A stretch of 64,000 nt of DNA, from positions 1 to 64,000 of the forward strand of contig JARBJD010000279.1 of assembly GCA_033064195.1 (NCBI GenBank). Direction: 5' to 3'. Shown in pieces: positions 20,855-31,535 of the stretch (position 1 is the stretch's first letter; every line of letters starts with the position of its first letter). The notes under the pieces are model-generated. The model searched no databases. It saw nothing but the letters and a program-made list of their open reading frames with translations, and was not told where the DNA came from. Position numbers and translations under genes: made by a program. Source of the DNA: Blattamonas nauphoetae. Taxonomy: Eukaryota; Preaxostyla; Oxymonadida.

Positions 20855-21269
20855 GAAGAAGTGACGATTCATTTGCAGAAACACCATTTGCCGATGGATT
20901 GTTGGAATGTCCACTTTTTGGAGAGATGGGCGTGGAATTGCAGTCGACCATGTTTACTTCTGAGTTTGTTGAATTCGTGATATGAGCTGTTAAAATATGT
21001 CAATTCCACTTCATTGAGCACGTTTATCTTTTGTTGGTAGGTTTTTTGGAGCTGAATTGCTTCTGAAGCCACCATCTTCGATGTGGATGACTGATGGTGA
21101 ATGAAGATGCATTGCTCCTCCACCAACAGTTGTAGTATTACGATTGAAGTAACAACGATATAAGTACGCAAGATCGCGATCAAGATCGATTCAAGCTCTG
21201 TTGGGAGCTGAACTGGAAATGATGATGGAATCGAAGACAGTTAGTACTTCTAATTCACGGAAATTAACA
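20855..21269. other. L interior right of A
   Basis: About 0.4 kb. One minus-strand frame (21183-20869, 104 codons) begins with a hydrophobic segment. Nothing else is recognisable. Confidence 0.3.
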
Positions 21270-21775
21270 AGCGCTTCGCATCCAGGTGTTGATTGCTGTT
21301 GTATGGTGCATCCTGAACTATCGAAGAGTCTCAAATAGTTGATTGGAGAGAAGAGGTGAGTTTAAGAGAGAGTGGGATGATCCGATTCAAAAAAAGGCAA
21401 ATTCAATCCAATTGTCGAACATTACTCATCCGATCATGAATACTGCTATAATTTCACAAAAATGTGTATGATCATGTCAGAAAAATCCATTGAAGAAAAA
21501 AGTTGACGATCCCGGGATTCGAACCTGGGTCCCAACAGCGGAAGTCTCTGAATCTACCAACTCGTCTATTTGTACAATTTTTTTTGATCAAACATCCACA
21601 CTGATATGGTTTAAAAAAACCAACTGTTTTTGCAGATTTCCAACGGTCATTCAGAAAACCAACGGTCGTTCAGAAAACCAACGGTCGTTCAGAAAACCAA
21701 CGGTCGTTCAGAAAACCAACTGCAGCTTAGAATACCAACGGTACTCGAGAAAACCAACTTTAAATTGAGATGGCC
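21270..21775 (-). repeat. Right inverted repeat of L
   Basis: Inverted partner of 12968-13417. It has about six 19 bp units at the outer side (about 21640-21765), against three on the left, so the tandem array expands or contracts independently of the rest. Confidence 0.85.
21504..21568 (-). ncRNA. tRNA-like sequence in the right L repeat
   Basis: Inverted copy of 13119-13183 with the same box A, box B and T run (here A run near 21496-21501 on the plus strand). It is transcribed, if at all, outward-to-inward like the left copy. Confidence 0.5.
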
Positions 21776-21938
21776 GACAGCACAGCAGGCACTTTCGACA
21801 TGACTATGGTCGGGACGACAATGGTGAACATGAAAGTGGTTGGGGCAGATGGCGCTTGTGTCTCGCAGACCAACCATCGCAACGACCTCTCTTCTTTTGA
21901 AGATATTTCAACAACAGTGTCAGAATTGCGAATTGTGA
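21776..21938 (+). pseudogene. Host surface protein-kinase gene, segment 2
   Basis: About 54 codons of beta-helix-like text (FDMTMVGTTMVNMKVVGADG) between elements L and K. The frame enters from segment 1 across the GACAGCAC site. It leaves to segment 3 across the AATTGTGA site, where ATT GTG is followed by AAC ATG after K is removed. No frame change is needed at either junction. Confidence 0.65.
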
Positions 21939-22454
21939 GGCTTGGGTTTAGTATGTCGGGTTGGGTTTAGTATGTCGGGTCGACAGTATTTCATATATCA
22001 TTTTCAAAATCAAGATGTAATTGTGATTTTCTTCATTTTTGTTGACATTAGCATCGTTTTCCAGGTGAAAGATCGAGAAAAGTCTCTCTGATTCACTTTG
22101 ATCCTCATCTCTTTGTTTCACTGTTTTGTGTTCTCGGTCGATTCAAAATCTATGATCGAGCAAGTATTAGAATATTGATATCATCTCACAAATGAACGTA
22201 TACTTTAAGTAAAATTCACTTTTTGTTGACAATAGAGAGAAAAAAATTACTAAGAAAAAGTCAAGATTTTCCATGTTTTTTCTCGACAGTCACTTGTGAA
22301 AAGTCATCTCGTGAAATGAAAACAACCTTATAATGATTCCTAGTATCCCGCTCAGTCATTATTTTATCAATATTCTTTCTTCACCAGGCATAAATCACCT
22401 AAACTTTCTGACCCGACATACTTTTTTATCGACCCGACATACTAAACCCATGCC
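21939..22454. mobile_element. Element K: 516 bp MITE
   Basis: A perfect 8 bp target duplication AATTGTGA (21931-21938 and 22455-22462). The inverted ends read GGC(T/A)TGGGTTTAGTATGTC, and the inner motif GTATGTCGGGT is repeated twice at each end. No coding potential is visible. Like L it begins with GGC and makes an 8 bp duplication, so it may be a short relative moved by the same enzyme. Confidence 0.8.
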
Positions 22455-23367
22455 AATTGTGAACATGTCCTCACTGCCTGGGGAAGTGAAACAAGCGTCG
22501 TCGCTGTTTTCGCAGAGAATGATTGGATGTGGGATTTGGGGAAGCAACAACCATCTTTCGGGAAGTTTGCTGCGAGATCTGAATGGAGGAGGGTCATTTC
22601 TTTGTTCGAACAGCACATTCGACTGGTGCCACACAACATCCTCCGAACGACCGTCGCTCTCCTCCAACCCTTCCCCGATCATTGACAGCCACTCATTTCC
22701 GACCACTCACAGCATCTCCAGCCAGCCCACACGTGGCAACGCAGATACCGAGTATTCTGATCAAACGTTTGATCGTGTCGAACGGTTAAGTTTCACGCAA
22801 GTCTCCGTCGCCTTCACCAACTGCAAGTTTACAAACATGTACAGTTTCACTGGGTACGGCCAGACCGCTCCTGGTGGATCAGCCATATTTATCTGGTCTT
22901 ATTACGTCCCTTCACCCACGGCACTGTCTCTCGTCTCATGCTCCTTCTCGAAGTGTTCCGTCACGCACCGTGATAACCTGTACGGAGGATGTGTATATCT
23001 GTACAACCTGAGTGCGACGACCAACACGATCGATGGCTGCTCCTTCGACGACTGGTATTCTGGAAACGATAGCAACTCTGGGCAGTATGGAGGAGGAATC
23101 GGCACATTTCGAACAACAGCTCCGCTTGTCATCACAAACTCCAATTTCACGTTGAGCGGGGCGACCACAAACAAGTACAATGGCGGATTCGCTGATCATC
23201 AACACAAATTCTTACATCTCTTTCCACCATTTGAATTTCGATTCGTCGTCAGGGTACACACGGACCGAGTTCTCAAACACTTCGATTCAGTATCGAGATT
23301 CAAAATTCAAAACACATCCACATGTCTTTGTCGACTGCAAACTGGATGAGTTTTCTCTCTCTGCGAA
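22455..23367 (+). pseudogene. Host surface protein-kinase gene, segment 3 (beta-helix)
   Basis: About 300 codons of right-handed parallel beta-helix repeats: VAFTNCKFTNM, GGSAIFIWSY, LSLVSCSFSKC, GGCVYLYNL, NTIDGCSFDDW, YGGGIGTF, LVITNSNFTL. The recurring GG and C-x-F ladder positions are typical of pectin-lyase-like surface proteins of metamonads. A one-base frame change occurs near 23180, after which the second frame reads NSYISFHHLNFDSSSGY to the insertion of I at CTCTGCGAA. The predicted location is extracellular. Confidence 0.75.
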
Positions 23368-23834
23368 GGGGTTGACTATAATCAATCCATTTCGATCAAT
23401 CCCATCGATTCGATGTTTTCATCTCGATTAACCATTCACACTTCATTATTTCTCTTTCATCACTTTTGGAAGACAAAACCGTGAAATGACCCACGAATAC
23501 TCGACTAGAACCCATCGAGCCTTGATCGACCCATTGAGGATCGGAAATCCTGAATCGAGAATTCAGTGAACATTCTCATACCAAACGCAACATATCTTTA
23601 GTGGAATGTTCACATGATGACAGAACAGCATTCCGATGATCTTCAGAAGACGTAAACGGACAGAACAGGCACGCCAAGGGCAAAAACGTATTTTCCACCG
23701 CAATTCACAGGACTGTATCGACAAAGAAGCAGTTACTCATTTATCAGAGGCAGAACTGGTGAGTGGTGACGATTCGAAGGAACAGACCATCCTAGTGTTG
23801 CGGTTCAGAGCAACTCGCTACTCTCCATTCTGAT

Positions 23835-24730
23835 GTGGCAAGAGTCCTCCATCTCCTCCGTGACAATAATTTCCAATTTGTGACTCCATGTCTGATCACT
23901 TGGGAATCTATCTTTCGATACGCCCTTCGGCTGGACGTCACCGATTTCTCAAATCATCTCGTCAAGTTAAATTTGCGCTTCGGCGACATCTGTCCTCTCA
24001 TTAAAAAGGCATATGAACAAGATACCTCACCAATTGACGACTCGCCTCCCCCTCCTCTTGCTCCTCTTTTTGAAGACATGGAATCTGAGGACGGCCACTT
24101 CGACAATTCAAAGATCGAGCAGTCAGTCAAAACAGCAATGGGCAACGCCGATGTGGGTGCCTACACATCCCTCTCATCCCATTCCCCCGCCATCCAGAGT
24201 GGTATTTTCTTCACTCCCAACGCTGGCCATCTCATCAAACCGGAGAATGTGATCGTGTTGACAGAAGGGCAATGTCTCGGGAAAATCGACGTTCTTCATC
24301 AACCAGATCAAGGAGAAGAACCTGGTAAAGGTTGTGATTTGTGGAGGACACCCTGTGAAGCAGCCGCACCCGATGTCGCATATCCTTGAGAATTTCGGGA
24401 CAGGAACCGAATTGTATGTTCCAATCTCTTCCACACTTCCAAACAAAAACGAAATTCCATGCGAAGTCATGCAAATGCCACCAGACACCACGATACCCTT
24501 CTCCTCTCCAGCTCTGTTCACTACAGACGACTTTCAGAAGGTTTCAAGCGTTGTGGAGCTCGAATTAAGAAAATATGCATCCAGTCAAGTTCAGGTGACC
24601 TCGAAATGCCGCGGAGACACCTCCTCTCCAAGAAAACACCACCAATCTGGCCTCTCCACACTCTCAGCTGCAACCGTCGACTATCAGCCATCTGGAGCTT
24701 TTTTGAGGTCGAAGATGAAACGGGATCCGT
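23835..24730 (+). pseudogene. Degenerate protein-coding cargo of I
   Basis: Two overlapping plus-strand frames share what looks like one protein with a single frame change near 24300. The first has SGIFFTPNAGHLIKPENVIV and the second has ICGGHPVKQPHPMSHILENF. The text is ordered and globular in character, but I recognise no family. It probably derives from a captured host gene. The rest of I (23368-23834 and 24731-24984) shows no gene. Confidence 0.4.
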
Positions 24731-25169
24731 GATTCTGTTGTAATTTTGTTCTGTATTCCACTTCATTGGCTTGTTCTTTCCTTTTTATGTTTCGTGACTT
24801 TCTCTCTTTCAGGATTGACCATGAGAACGCAATTGATGTGAATAATCATTTCTGCACTTTTGAAACGCAACATGCATGAAAATGAATGGGCGATGTGGGA
24901 TTGGTCACAGACTATGAAAATGTTGGATTGATGGGTTTGATCGAAATGGATTGCTTATAGATACTTTGCCGGATTGATTATAGTCAGACCTTTGATACAT
25001 GAGATCAATCAAGCAGAAACTGAGATCGATCGATCTCAGTTCCAGTTTTTGGGACTGAGATCAATGACCTAATTAAGCGTATCTATATTTGTCTCAATGT
25101 TGTATCAAATGGTCAAAATAAGAATCTTGAAAAGCGAAATGGTTGTAGTGTGATAGAATGAACACTGAA

Positions 25170-25526
25170 AAGAGGGTCAAACGACTTCAGATTGACAATC
25201 GATGTCGTCTTCTCTTCTTTTCGTCCCTTTCGCCTCGCTCTCGCTCCCTCCTCCTCTCTCCTTTTCGCACTCTTCTCGATGTTGCTTTCGTATCATAATC
25301 ATTCCGTCCATGCGATCGCGACGTGTTGCTCATTCCACCTCTCGCTGTCCATCCATCAGATGGAGAAGGCGTCGATTCGGTAAGAAGACACGTAACAGTA
25401 TTCGGTCGATGCAACAACACAGAATCAGAGTGAGTGGGCGGAGAGGGGTGTGAAGTGCGTGTTGTGTGGTGTGGTGAATTCTTTCCCAGGTGACTGTTTC
25501 CTGCTCCTCCGATCTTCCCGTTGATC
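25170..25526 (-). pseudogene. Continuation of the B cargo gene beyond element C
   Basis: Minus-strand sequence on the far side of C from the Glu/Lys-rich frame. It is Arg/Ser/His-rich with no recognised motif. It is assigned to the same cargo only because C carries a target duplication here. Confidence 0.3.
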
Positions 25527-25735
25527 CCTTGGTCGGGTTAAGTATAGGCGCAGATCCGATTTTCGCTACACGCAGATCTAAAAAAAGGGATACGCGCAGA
25601 TCCAAATGGATACACGCAGATCCAAAAGGATCGTTGATTGTTTTGTGCTTACCATATCCAATTCATGTCATTTCACTCTGATTGCTCACAATTCATTTTT
25701 ACTCTCACATACTTTTCATAAATCTAATTTTGTAA

Positions 25736-26142
25736 TGTCGTCATTCGAGAATGTTGATCTTACCATCACCCGTCTCTCGATTGATGTTACAACTCCAAAT
25801 CAGAGTCCAATATTACTTAGCTTGGTATGTCATTTTCCCACACTGACCATATTTTTCCCTTTTCTTGCACATGGATCACGCTTTAGGCTGTTCTGTGTAT
25901 CCATTTGATTGCCCACCTTTTCCTCTTCATTGTCTGCTCTTATTCTTAAAATATTCACGTACCTCAACTCTTTGCTCTTTCATTCCTCTGTTCTCGCAGG
26001 ATCTGCATCTTTCTCTTCATCATACTCCTCCTCTTCTCTCGAAACCATCTCGATCCTCATCCGGATCCTCCTCAACGTAACTTGGGTGATATCTGTCTTG
26101 AATGATCAACAAGTGATCCAGATGATCAGCAACTTAATGTAA
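25736..26142 (+). pseudogene. Small membrane-protein gene fragment in C, probably with an intron
   Basis: MSSFENVDLTITRLSIDVTT runs to a GTATGT donor at about 25825. A TTTAG acceptor at about 25888 joins to a hydrophobic stretch (VLCIHLIAHLFLFIV). A second hydrophobic segment (ISILIRILLNVTWVISVLN) ends at 26142 in another frame. Two membrane helices are likely. Splice sites are inferred from the sequence alone. Confidence 0.4.
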
Positions 26143-26409
26143 TTTTGACAACTTTCCTGATCCATCGCGATCCTGCTTCTTCTGATGCCACTCGTTAGAA
26201 TTTCGTTCTGATTTTGGCGTTTGGTGAGTCATTTCCGTGAAAATGAAATACCAGTACCGGAGACGGTTTGGATGAACGATATTTTCGCTTAATTATCCGC
26301 CTCCACAACAACAGGGTGTGAAACCGACCCAACCACCAAATCGAGCCCCTTCACCAGTTCCACGAGCATCCACTCCTCAAGCACAGAATAATGTTCAGTC
26401 AAAGAGCGA

Positions 26410-27713
26410 ATGGAGGCCGAACACAGAGTGGAAGAAGCCAAAGCCAGACAAAGAGAGATCTTAAGACAACAAGCACTCGAAAAGGAACGGCAGAGGGCGG
26501 AAGAGTTGGTAAAGAAGCAGCAAGACGCGTATGCTGCCGCTGCAGAGGCTCAAGGACAGCGTATGGAGCAATTAAGAAGGCAAGAAGCGGCCAAGGAGGC
26601 CGATCGCAGGCGACAGGTGGCAGAGATGGAGCAAAGGCGAAGAGAAGCTGAATCTCGAGCTGCTGAAGCGAGAGCAAAAGATGAAGGAAATGAAAGCCAG
26701 AGAGGATCAAGAACGCATGATTCGTGAAGAAGCTCGTCGCAACTTTTTTAATCAACAGGAACAGGCCCGACGGAACAAAATGGCAATTGATGCCCAAATG
26801 GATGGAAACAATGCTCCCCTTCGCTTCCCCCGTCACAATATTCTCAGCCCGACCCTCGTTCGTACGAACCCATCTCAGTCCAGAAGAAGACGAATCCATC
26901 GTCCTTCCCTCCCCTCGAAGACTATTTCATCAAACCAAAGCAAGCTGCTTCACCTGCAAAACCTAAAAGGCTGTTGCAAAGGCAGTTCGAAAGAAATCAG
27001 TTTCTCCACGCCCAACATCAGCTCCTTGACCAAGTTCAGCTGCTCCTGCACCCAAACAGGCTCCACCGAAGAGTGCAGAGAGAAGGCCACTCTCAGCCAG
27101 GCGTGTCATTACAACAGTCGAAAGAGACGAAACCAGCTGCACAACAAAAATAAAGTGGACGACAAGAAACAGCGGAAATACGAAGAGAAACTGCAACAGC
27201 TCGAGTTGGAGAAGAAGGCACGGACAGGCGACAAACCGTGGCTGACGAGAGGGAAGTCGAAAGAGGAGAAAGCGCTGGAGGAAGAGAAGCGGAGGATCTA
27301 GCAAAGGATGAAGGACGATGAGGAGGCCGAGCGGCGGAAGGTGGTGAAGGAGGCGCAGATGAAGGAGAGGGAGAAGCGAGACGCGGAGAGGAAGGCGTTC
27401 CAAAAGCTGATTGCGAAGAAGAAGAAACAGAATCGGAGTCACTCGGTCAGCGACGAGGAAGATGTGATTCTCGTCGCCCCAAATCGCCACAACGCCCATC
27501 ATCAGCAAAGAAAGCACCAGCTCGTTCGTCTTCAGCCCGCTCAGGCTACTCCAAAGAAGGTCGCAGCTGCTTCGAAGGAGGGCAGCCCACAAGCAACACA
27601 CACGCCTCCGAAAATTGGGTCGTCGAAAGGGAAGGTCGAGCGGGAGAAAGAGAAGCGGAGCGAAGACGTGCAAAGGTCGTCGCCGTTCGCCAATGTGGAG
27701 CGAGGAGGGTGAT
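26410..27713 (+). pseudogene. Coiled-coil gene fragment captured by C
   Basis: Three consecutive plus-strand frames (26410-26727, 26681-27301, 27308-27713) read as one Glu/Lys/Arg/Ala-rich protein with frame changes and a stop. It has long uninterrupted helices with a charged heptad pattern, including REEARRNFFNQQEQARRNKM. This resembles the region after the kinase domain in NEK1-type kinases, but that likeness is weak. A Ser-rich linker and a second basic helix follow. It is most likely a transduplicated piece of a host gene. Confidence 0.45.
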
Positions 27714-28181
27714 AACTCATCCAACTGTAAACGGCCAGATAATGACAATTTTGGTCTTTTTAATACCATAGAAGCCGCTATGTTGTCAAATTGAACGCAT
27801 CCAATGCCGAAGGCCAACACACTTTATAACCCTTGGTCTTTGTCACCGTAGTCGGGTATATTAGCATTATCATGGATCACAACCAGAATTTTCAAGATTT
27901 CATCCAGTGCAGTATCTTTAAACAGCAATTCACGACGGTCACTTTTTGGAATCACCTTGCATAATTAATCAACTTTTTTCAATCGATTTGTTATTCTGAA
28001 AGATGTTTGAGAGTAAATCAGTCCGTATTGAAGTTTTCTGAGACATAAACCAGTCATAAAGTCAAACAGAAACAACAAAAGTTTAGATCTGCGTGTATCC
28101 ATTTGGATCTGCGCGTATCCAAATTTTTTGATCTGCGCGTAGCGAAAATCGGATCTGCGCCTATACTTAACCCCTTGGTCG

Positions 28182-29225
28182 TAGTCGTCCTCTTCTTCCT
28201 CTTTTTTCTTGGCAGCTGCTTCGGCTGTTTCAGCGTCTGCATTTTTCTTTGCGCTTTCTCTCCTCTTCTTCGCGACGTTTTCGTTCCTCCACTTCCTTCT
28301 TCTTCTTCCCTTTCAGCTTCTTCAGTCTCTCCTCCTCTTCCTGTTTTCGTGCAATCTCTTCATGTCGTCTTCTCTCATCTTCTTCCGCTCTCTTTCGATC
28401 TTCCTCTTATCTACGTTTTCTCTCAGATTCTACTGCTTCCTTTCTCAGTCTCTCTTCCTCTTCCTTCGCAAGTCTTTCTGCTTCTTCTTTTGCCAACCTG
28501 TCTGCCTCCAGCTTCGCCAGTCGCTCAGTCTCTTCTCTGGCGAGTCTCTCTTCCTCCTCCTCCTTCTTCTTGTCGTCAGGTTGTCCTTTTCGTGTAAGCT
28601 TCCGATTTTCATGTCCTCCCATCGCCATCTTCATCCTATTCGCGTCCGCATCGTCGTCATGATCTCCTTTCTTCTTCGCTTTCTTGCTTGCTGGGCGAAG
28701 CGACACTGAAGATCTCGTTCGTTCCGGTTCAATCTTCCTCTTCTTTTTGGTTGACGCAGCCAACACCAATGCAGCCGCTTCCTCTTCCTGCATCCTCTCC
28801 TCTTCTGCTGCGATCTGAGCCTCCAGCTCTTCCATCTCCTTCCTTTCCAGTTCTTCCTCCTCGTTCACTGTCTGCCCAATCAGTCCTCGCAGGATCGTCT
28901 GTCCTCCTGGTCCTTTTGTTTCGACGTGTGAAGGACTCAGCAGAATGGAATATTCCTTCCCTTCCGTTATCTTCTCTTCTCCGAACAGATACCCCAAAAG
29001 TTCACCCTCAAACTCATCCTCCTCCTCCCCCAACGATCGTTTCGGATCCTTGTCTCGCCTCTTCAGCATCTTCTTCCCGTTGTGGATCAGCACGAGTCTC
29101 TTCTCTGGCTCTTCGTTGTCCATCATCTGGTCGGTCAGTCCACCAAATCCTCCGAAAGCATCAGCTGTCTCGATATAGCTTGGAGGGATGAAGACGTGGT
29201 GTTCCTCCCCTTCGTTGAACCTCAC
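28182..29225 (-). CDS. Glu/Lys-rich coiled-coil cargo protein of B
   Basis: The minus strand from 29225 codes for 272 residues. The N-terminal 110 residues hold two related modules (EGEEHHVFIPPSYIETADAF and EGKEYSILLSPSHVETKGPG), each followed by GGxT/GLxxQ-type segments. A nuclear-signal-like basic block (STKKKRKIEPERTRSS) and a long charged helix of LAKEEAERLAKEEEERL type follow. A stop lies at 28407, and related Glu/Lys-rich sequence continues to the C insertion. An upstream exon probably lies at 29400-29260 with a GTGAGT donor. No known family is recognised. Confidence 0.45.
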
Positions 29226-29389
29226 CTCGCCAGGAATGAACGGGATGTACTCACCTTCGAACAGTCCTTCTTCCCGTTCTTGATGACGATGAGTCGTCCG
29301 TCAATTCCCTTCGGTGCGATATTGTTCTGCTCCAAGTTCTCGCCATCTGCACGATGCAGTTTTCTTGTCTTTGTCTGAGCTGTGATTGT

Positions 29390-30512
29390 GCTGTCGAGAA
29401 GAGAGCTCGTTTGGAGGAGTGTTGGTGTGATGAAGTTCTGAAACGTCTGAAAAGCGATTGAACGCATGCACAGTCCAAAAGAGCGAGAAATCGTGTGATC
29501 ATTGAGTCTTCCAAAAGGGACATCTGAACAGCGCCTCGTGGGTTTTGTCATTCCTTCTCTTCCGGCTATTGACTAGACAACTTGGAAATTTTCAAGAATC
29601 AACATCAGATCGGTATTTGCGAGACCTGTTGACTCTCCGTTTCGCTTCGGAATGTGAGCTCGCAGTTGAACTGCCGTAATCAGTTGCGGAATGAGTTGCT
29701 CCATTTCTGACGATGGACCATGCAAAGTAAATCCTGTGATTATCAACAGAGTCGTCAAGAGTGTTTGGATGCTTCGATTTCGGAGGGTTGTTTGGTGGGC
29801 AGTTCCAAGAACGAAAATAAAGATTCAGAGGATAGCCAACTGGCATGATGATCCTGAATCAAATCGTGGATGACTCCGAACGGCTGAAATGCGGTGCACA
29901 TCCCATTTCGACGAAATAAACGAGAATTGTTTCAGAGATGCCAAAAAGTCGAGATTGGGAAAGATAATCTGGTCACAATGTGTTGTTCAGGGACGTAAGG
30001 AATAGTGCGGAGAGAGGACGGTTGACGATGTGACAGTTAAAGACAGCAGTGTTGAGAACGACCAACCCAAAAGAAGAAACCATTTCTGGACGATTGGAGG
30101 CGATCGGAGAATCTGTTCATCGGTACCAGCAATCAAAGAAAGAGCGGCATCCGAGGAGAGTCCGCAGAAATGAATGGGGAGTCATTCGAGAGAGGCGGGG
30201 TCGACGTGTCAATTGAGATCTCACACGTCACTGACAGATTATCTGGGAGAGATGGAAATAATGGAAGTGACAGATTAACCAAGTCAAAATAGGACTGAAG
30301 ATCGAGATAAAGAGAAGAAATCTCGAAGACTAATGAACAATTGAACAACGAATGCAAACCTGCGGAATAAAGCACTCTAAGAGAGAAACAATCGTCGAGA
30401 AATGGAAAAGGAGATCATTCGTGGAGGAATTAAGAAATTTTTCGAAGAACAAGCGTGATTCATCCAGTTCTTCAACCGGATCGGTTAGAAGAGTTATTGT
30501 GGGACGATTCAA
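29390..30512 (-). pseudogene. B copy of the coding sequence shared with A
   Basis: Inverted counterpart of 18690-19825. It begins MNRPTITLLTDPVEELDESR and continues through leucine-rich helical text (YLDLQSYFDLVNLSLP) with fewer stops than the A copy. Homology with A ends at CTCCAAACGAGCTCTCTTCTC-like sequence near 29391. Confidence 0.4.
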
Positions 30513-30678
30513 CTCAAGATTTCAATGAAAGTGCTTATAAACAAAATTCTACACGGATAGCGGGTCTTTTACTTCGTTATTTTGAGTTTTATAACAATTT
30601 GAACACTAGTTATTTTCTGAGATCAAAAAAGCTGAGATCGATGAGATCCGTGTCAAAGGTCTGATTATAGTCAACCCC

Positions 30679-31013
30679 CTCTGCGAATGCCAGAGAGATC
30701 TTGTTTCTCTTCTCTGGATCCACTTTCACAGGCAAGCCCGCCACGAAGACGTCGTCCATCGAACTCTCCTACATAAACCATGTCGTCTTCCACAAATGTG
30801 ACTTCACTGATTGCTCACAAGCACCTTCACAAAGTCTCATTTACTCGCGAAATCTTCCTTCACTGGTCTTGGACACATGCTCGTTCATGCAGTGATCGGT
30901 TGCACATCCAATCGACAGATGTACTTCGGAACGACATGGTCGAAAAGAGAAGAATTGATGACAGTCGAGAAAGCACCTGTCGAAGTCAGCAAGAACAATA
31001 TACAGGGACAATA
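30679..31013 (+). pseudogene. Host surface protein-kinase gene, segment 4
   Basis: Beta-helix text continuing from segment 3 across the CTCTGCGAA site: FSLSA joins to NAREILFLFSGSTFTG in frame when I is removed. It continues YINHVVFHKCDFTDC and SLVLDTCSFMQ. A one-base frame change near 30895 leads to a second frame (CTSNRQMYFGTTW) that runs to element J at 31013. Confidence 0.65.
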
Positions 31014-31528
31014 GTGTGATCACATTGATCACACCAAAATTGATCATACCGCTCATTTCGCCGATGTATCCTCCATTTCACCTATATTTTCTAGAAAACA
31101 ACTTATTCTCGCAAAAAGAGGTGAAATAGTGAAAATTCATTTTTTGAGTTTCCATAGTGTTCTTTTTTTCCTCTGAATCCAAAACTTTCTTCGCTCCTGT
31201 CTCACTATCATTTTTGATGTTTCTCTTTGCTCAGAAGTGGACAATTCAATCTCCTTGTATAAAAACTTGATGAATAGAGATGATTTCACCGATCCAATCG
31301 TCCCCTGTGACGAGAAGATGAAAGATCTTGAAAGAGGTTCGTTGATACGTTGATTCACTTCTTTCCCGATATCAGTACGAAATTTTACAAAGTTTAGACG
31401 TTTTTTTGAAAGTAAAGTTTGACATGAAGTGATGGTAAAATAGGTGAAAATGATCATACCATAAAAAGTGAAAGGTGTGATCCAAGGATCACACCTTTAC
31501 ACTAAATGATCATACCACTCTTCTCTCT
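31014..31528. mobile_element. Element J: ~0.5 kb repeat-rich insertion
   Basis: Flanked by GACAATA (31007-31013 and 31529-31535), a possible 7 bp duplication. Both sides contain GATCACACC and GATCATACC units in direct and inverted orientation (31018-31060 and 31470-31520). Inverted repeats do not reach the exact ends, so the boundaries are approximate. No coding potential is visible. It interrupts the host gene between segments 4 and 5. Confidence 0.5.
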
Positions 31529-31535
31529 GACAATA

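Larger units (their letters stand above)
12968..21775. mobile_element. Element L: 8.8 kb DNA transposon with ~450-500 bp inverted repeats
   Basis: Bounded by a perfect 8 bp target duplication GACAGCAC (12960-12967 and 21776-21783). Both ends read GGC then TCAATTT(G/A)AAGTTGG inward. The inverted repeats run 12968-13417 and 21270-21775, nearly identical except for the number of 19 bp tandem units. Each holds a tRNA-like sequence. No transposase was recognised inside. The interior holds a phosphatase-like gene on the minus strand, serine/proline-rich sequence and the nested hAT-like element A. It is probably non-autonomous with captured host DNA. The superfamily is uncertain: 8 bp duplication plus long inverted repeats would fit a Mutator-like or hAT-like element. 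Confidence 0.8.
25536..28172. mobile_element. Element C: Mutator-like with captured host sequence (Pack-MULE type)
   Basis: A perfect 9 bp target duplication CCTTGGTCG (25527-25535 and 28173-28181). The ends read GGTTAAGTATAGGCGCAGAT, followed by several CGCAGATC units on each side. The interior carries two host-like coding blocks, a small membrane protein and a coiled-coil gene, with no transposase. End style and duplication length match element D (51497-53870), so C and D belong to one family. Confidence 0.8.
24985..30663. mobile_element. Element B: hAT-like, inverted relative of A, nested in I
   Basis: A perfect 8 bp target duplication ATTATAGT (24977-24984 and 30664-30671). The ends are CAGACCTTTGATACATGAGA and the inverse of CAGACCTTTGACACGGATC. 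The right 1.27 kb and left 180 bp are inverted homologues of the two ends of element A, while the 4 kb between differ. The cargo is a Glu/Lys-rich gene read on the minus strand, itself interrupted by element C. Confidence 0.8.
23368..30678. mobile_element. Element I: Mutator-like, with B and C nested inside
   Basis: A perfect 9 bp target duplication CTCTGCGAA (23359-23367 and 30679-30687). Both ends begin GGGGTTGACTATAATC, and subterminal homology continues for about 80 bp (ATCCATTTCGATCAA in both arms). A 9 bp duplication suggests a Mutator-like element. Element B sits inside the right terminal repeat, only 15 bp from the end. Without B, I is about 1.6 kb. No transposase was recognised. Confidence 0.8.
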
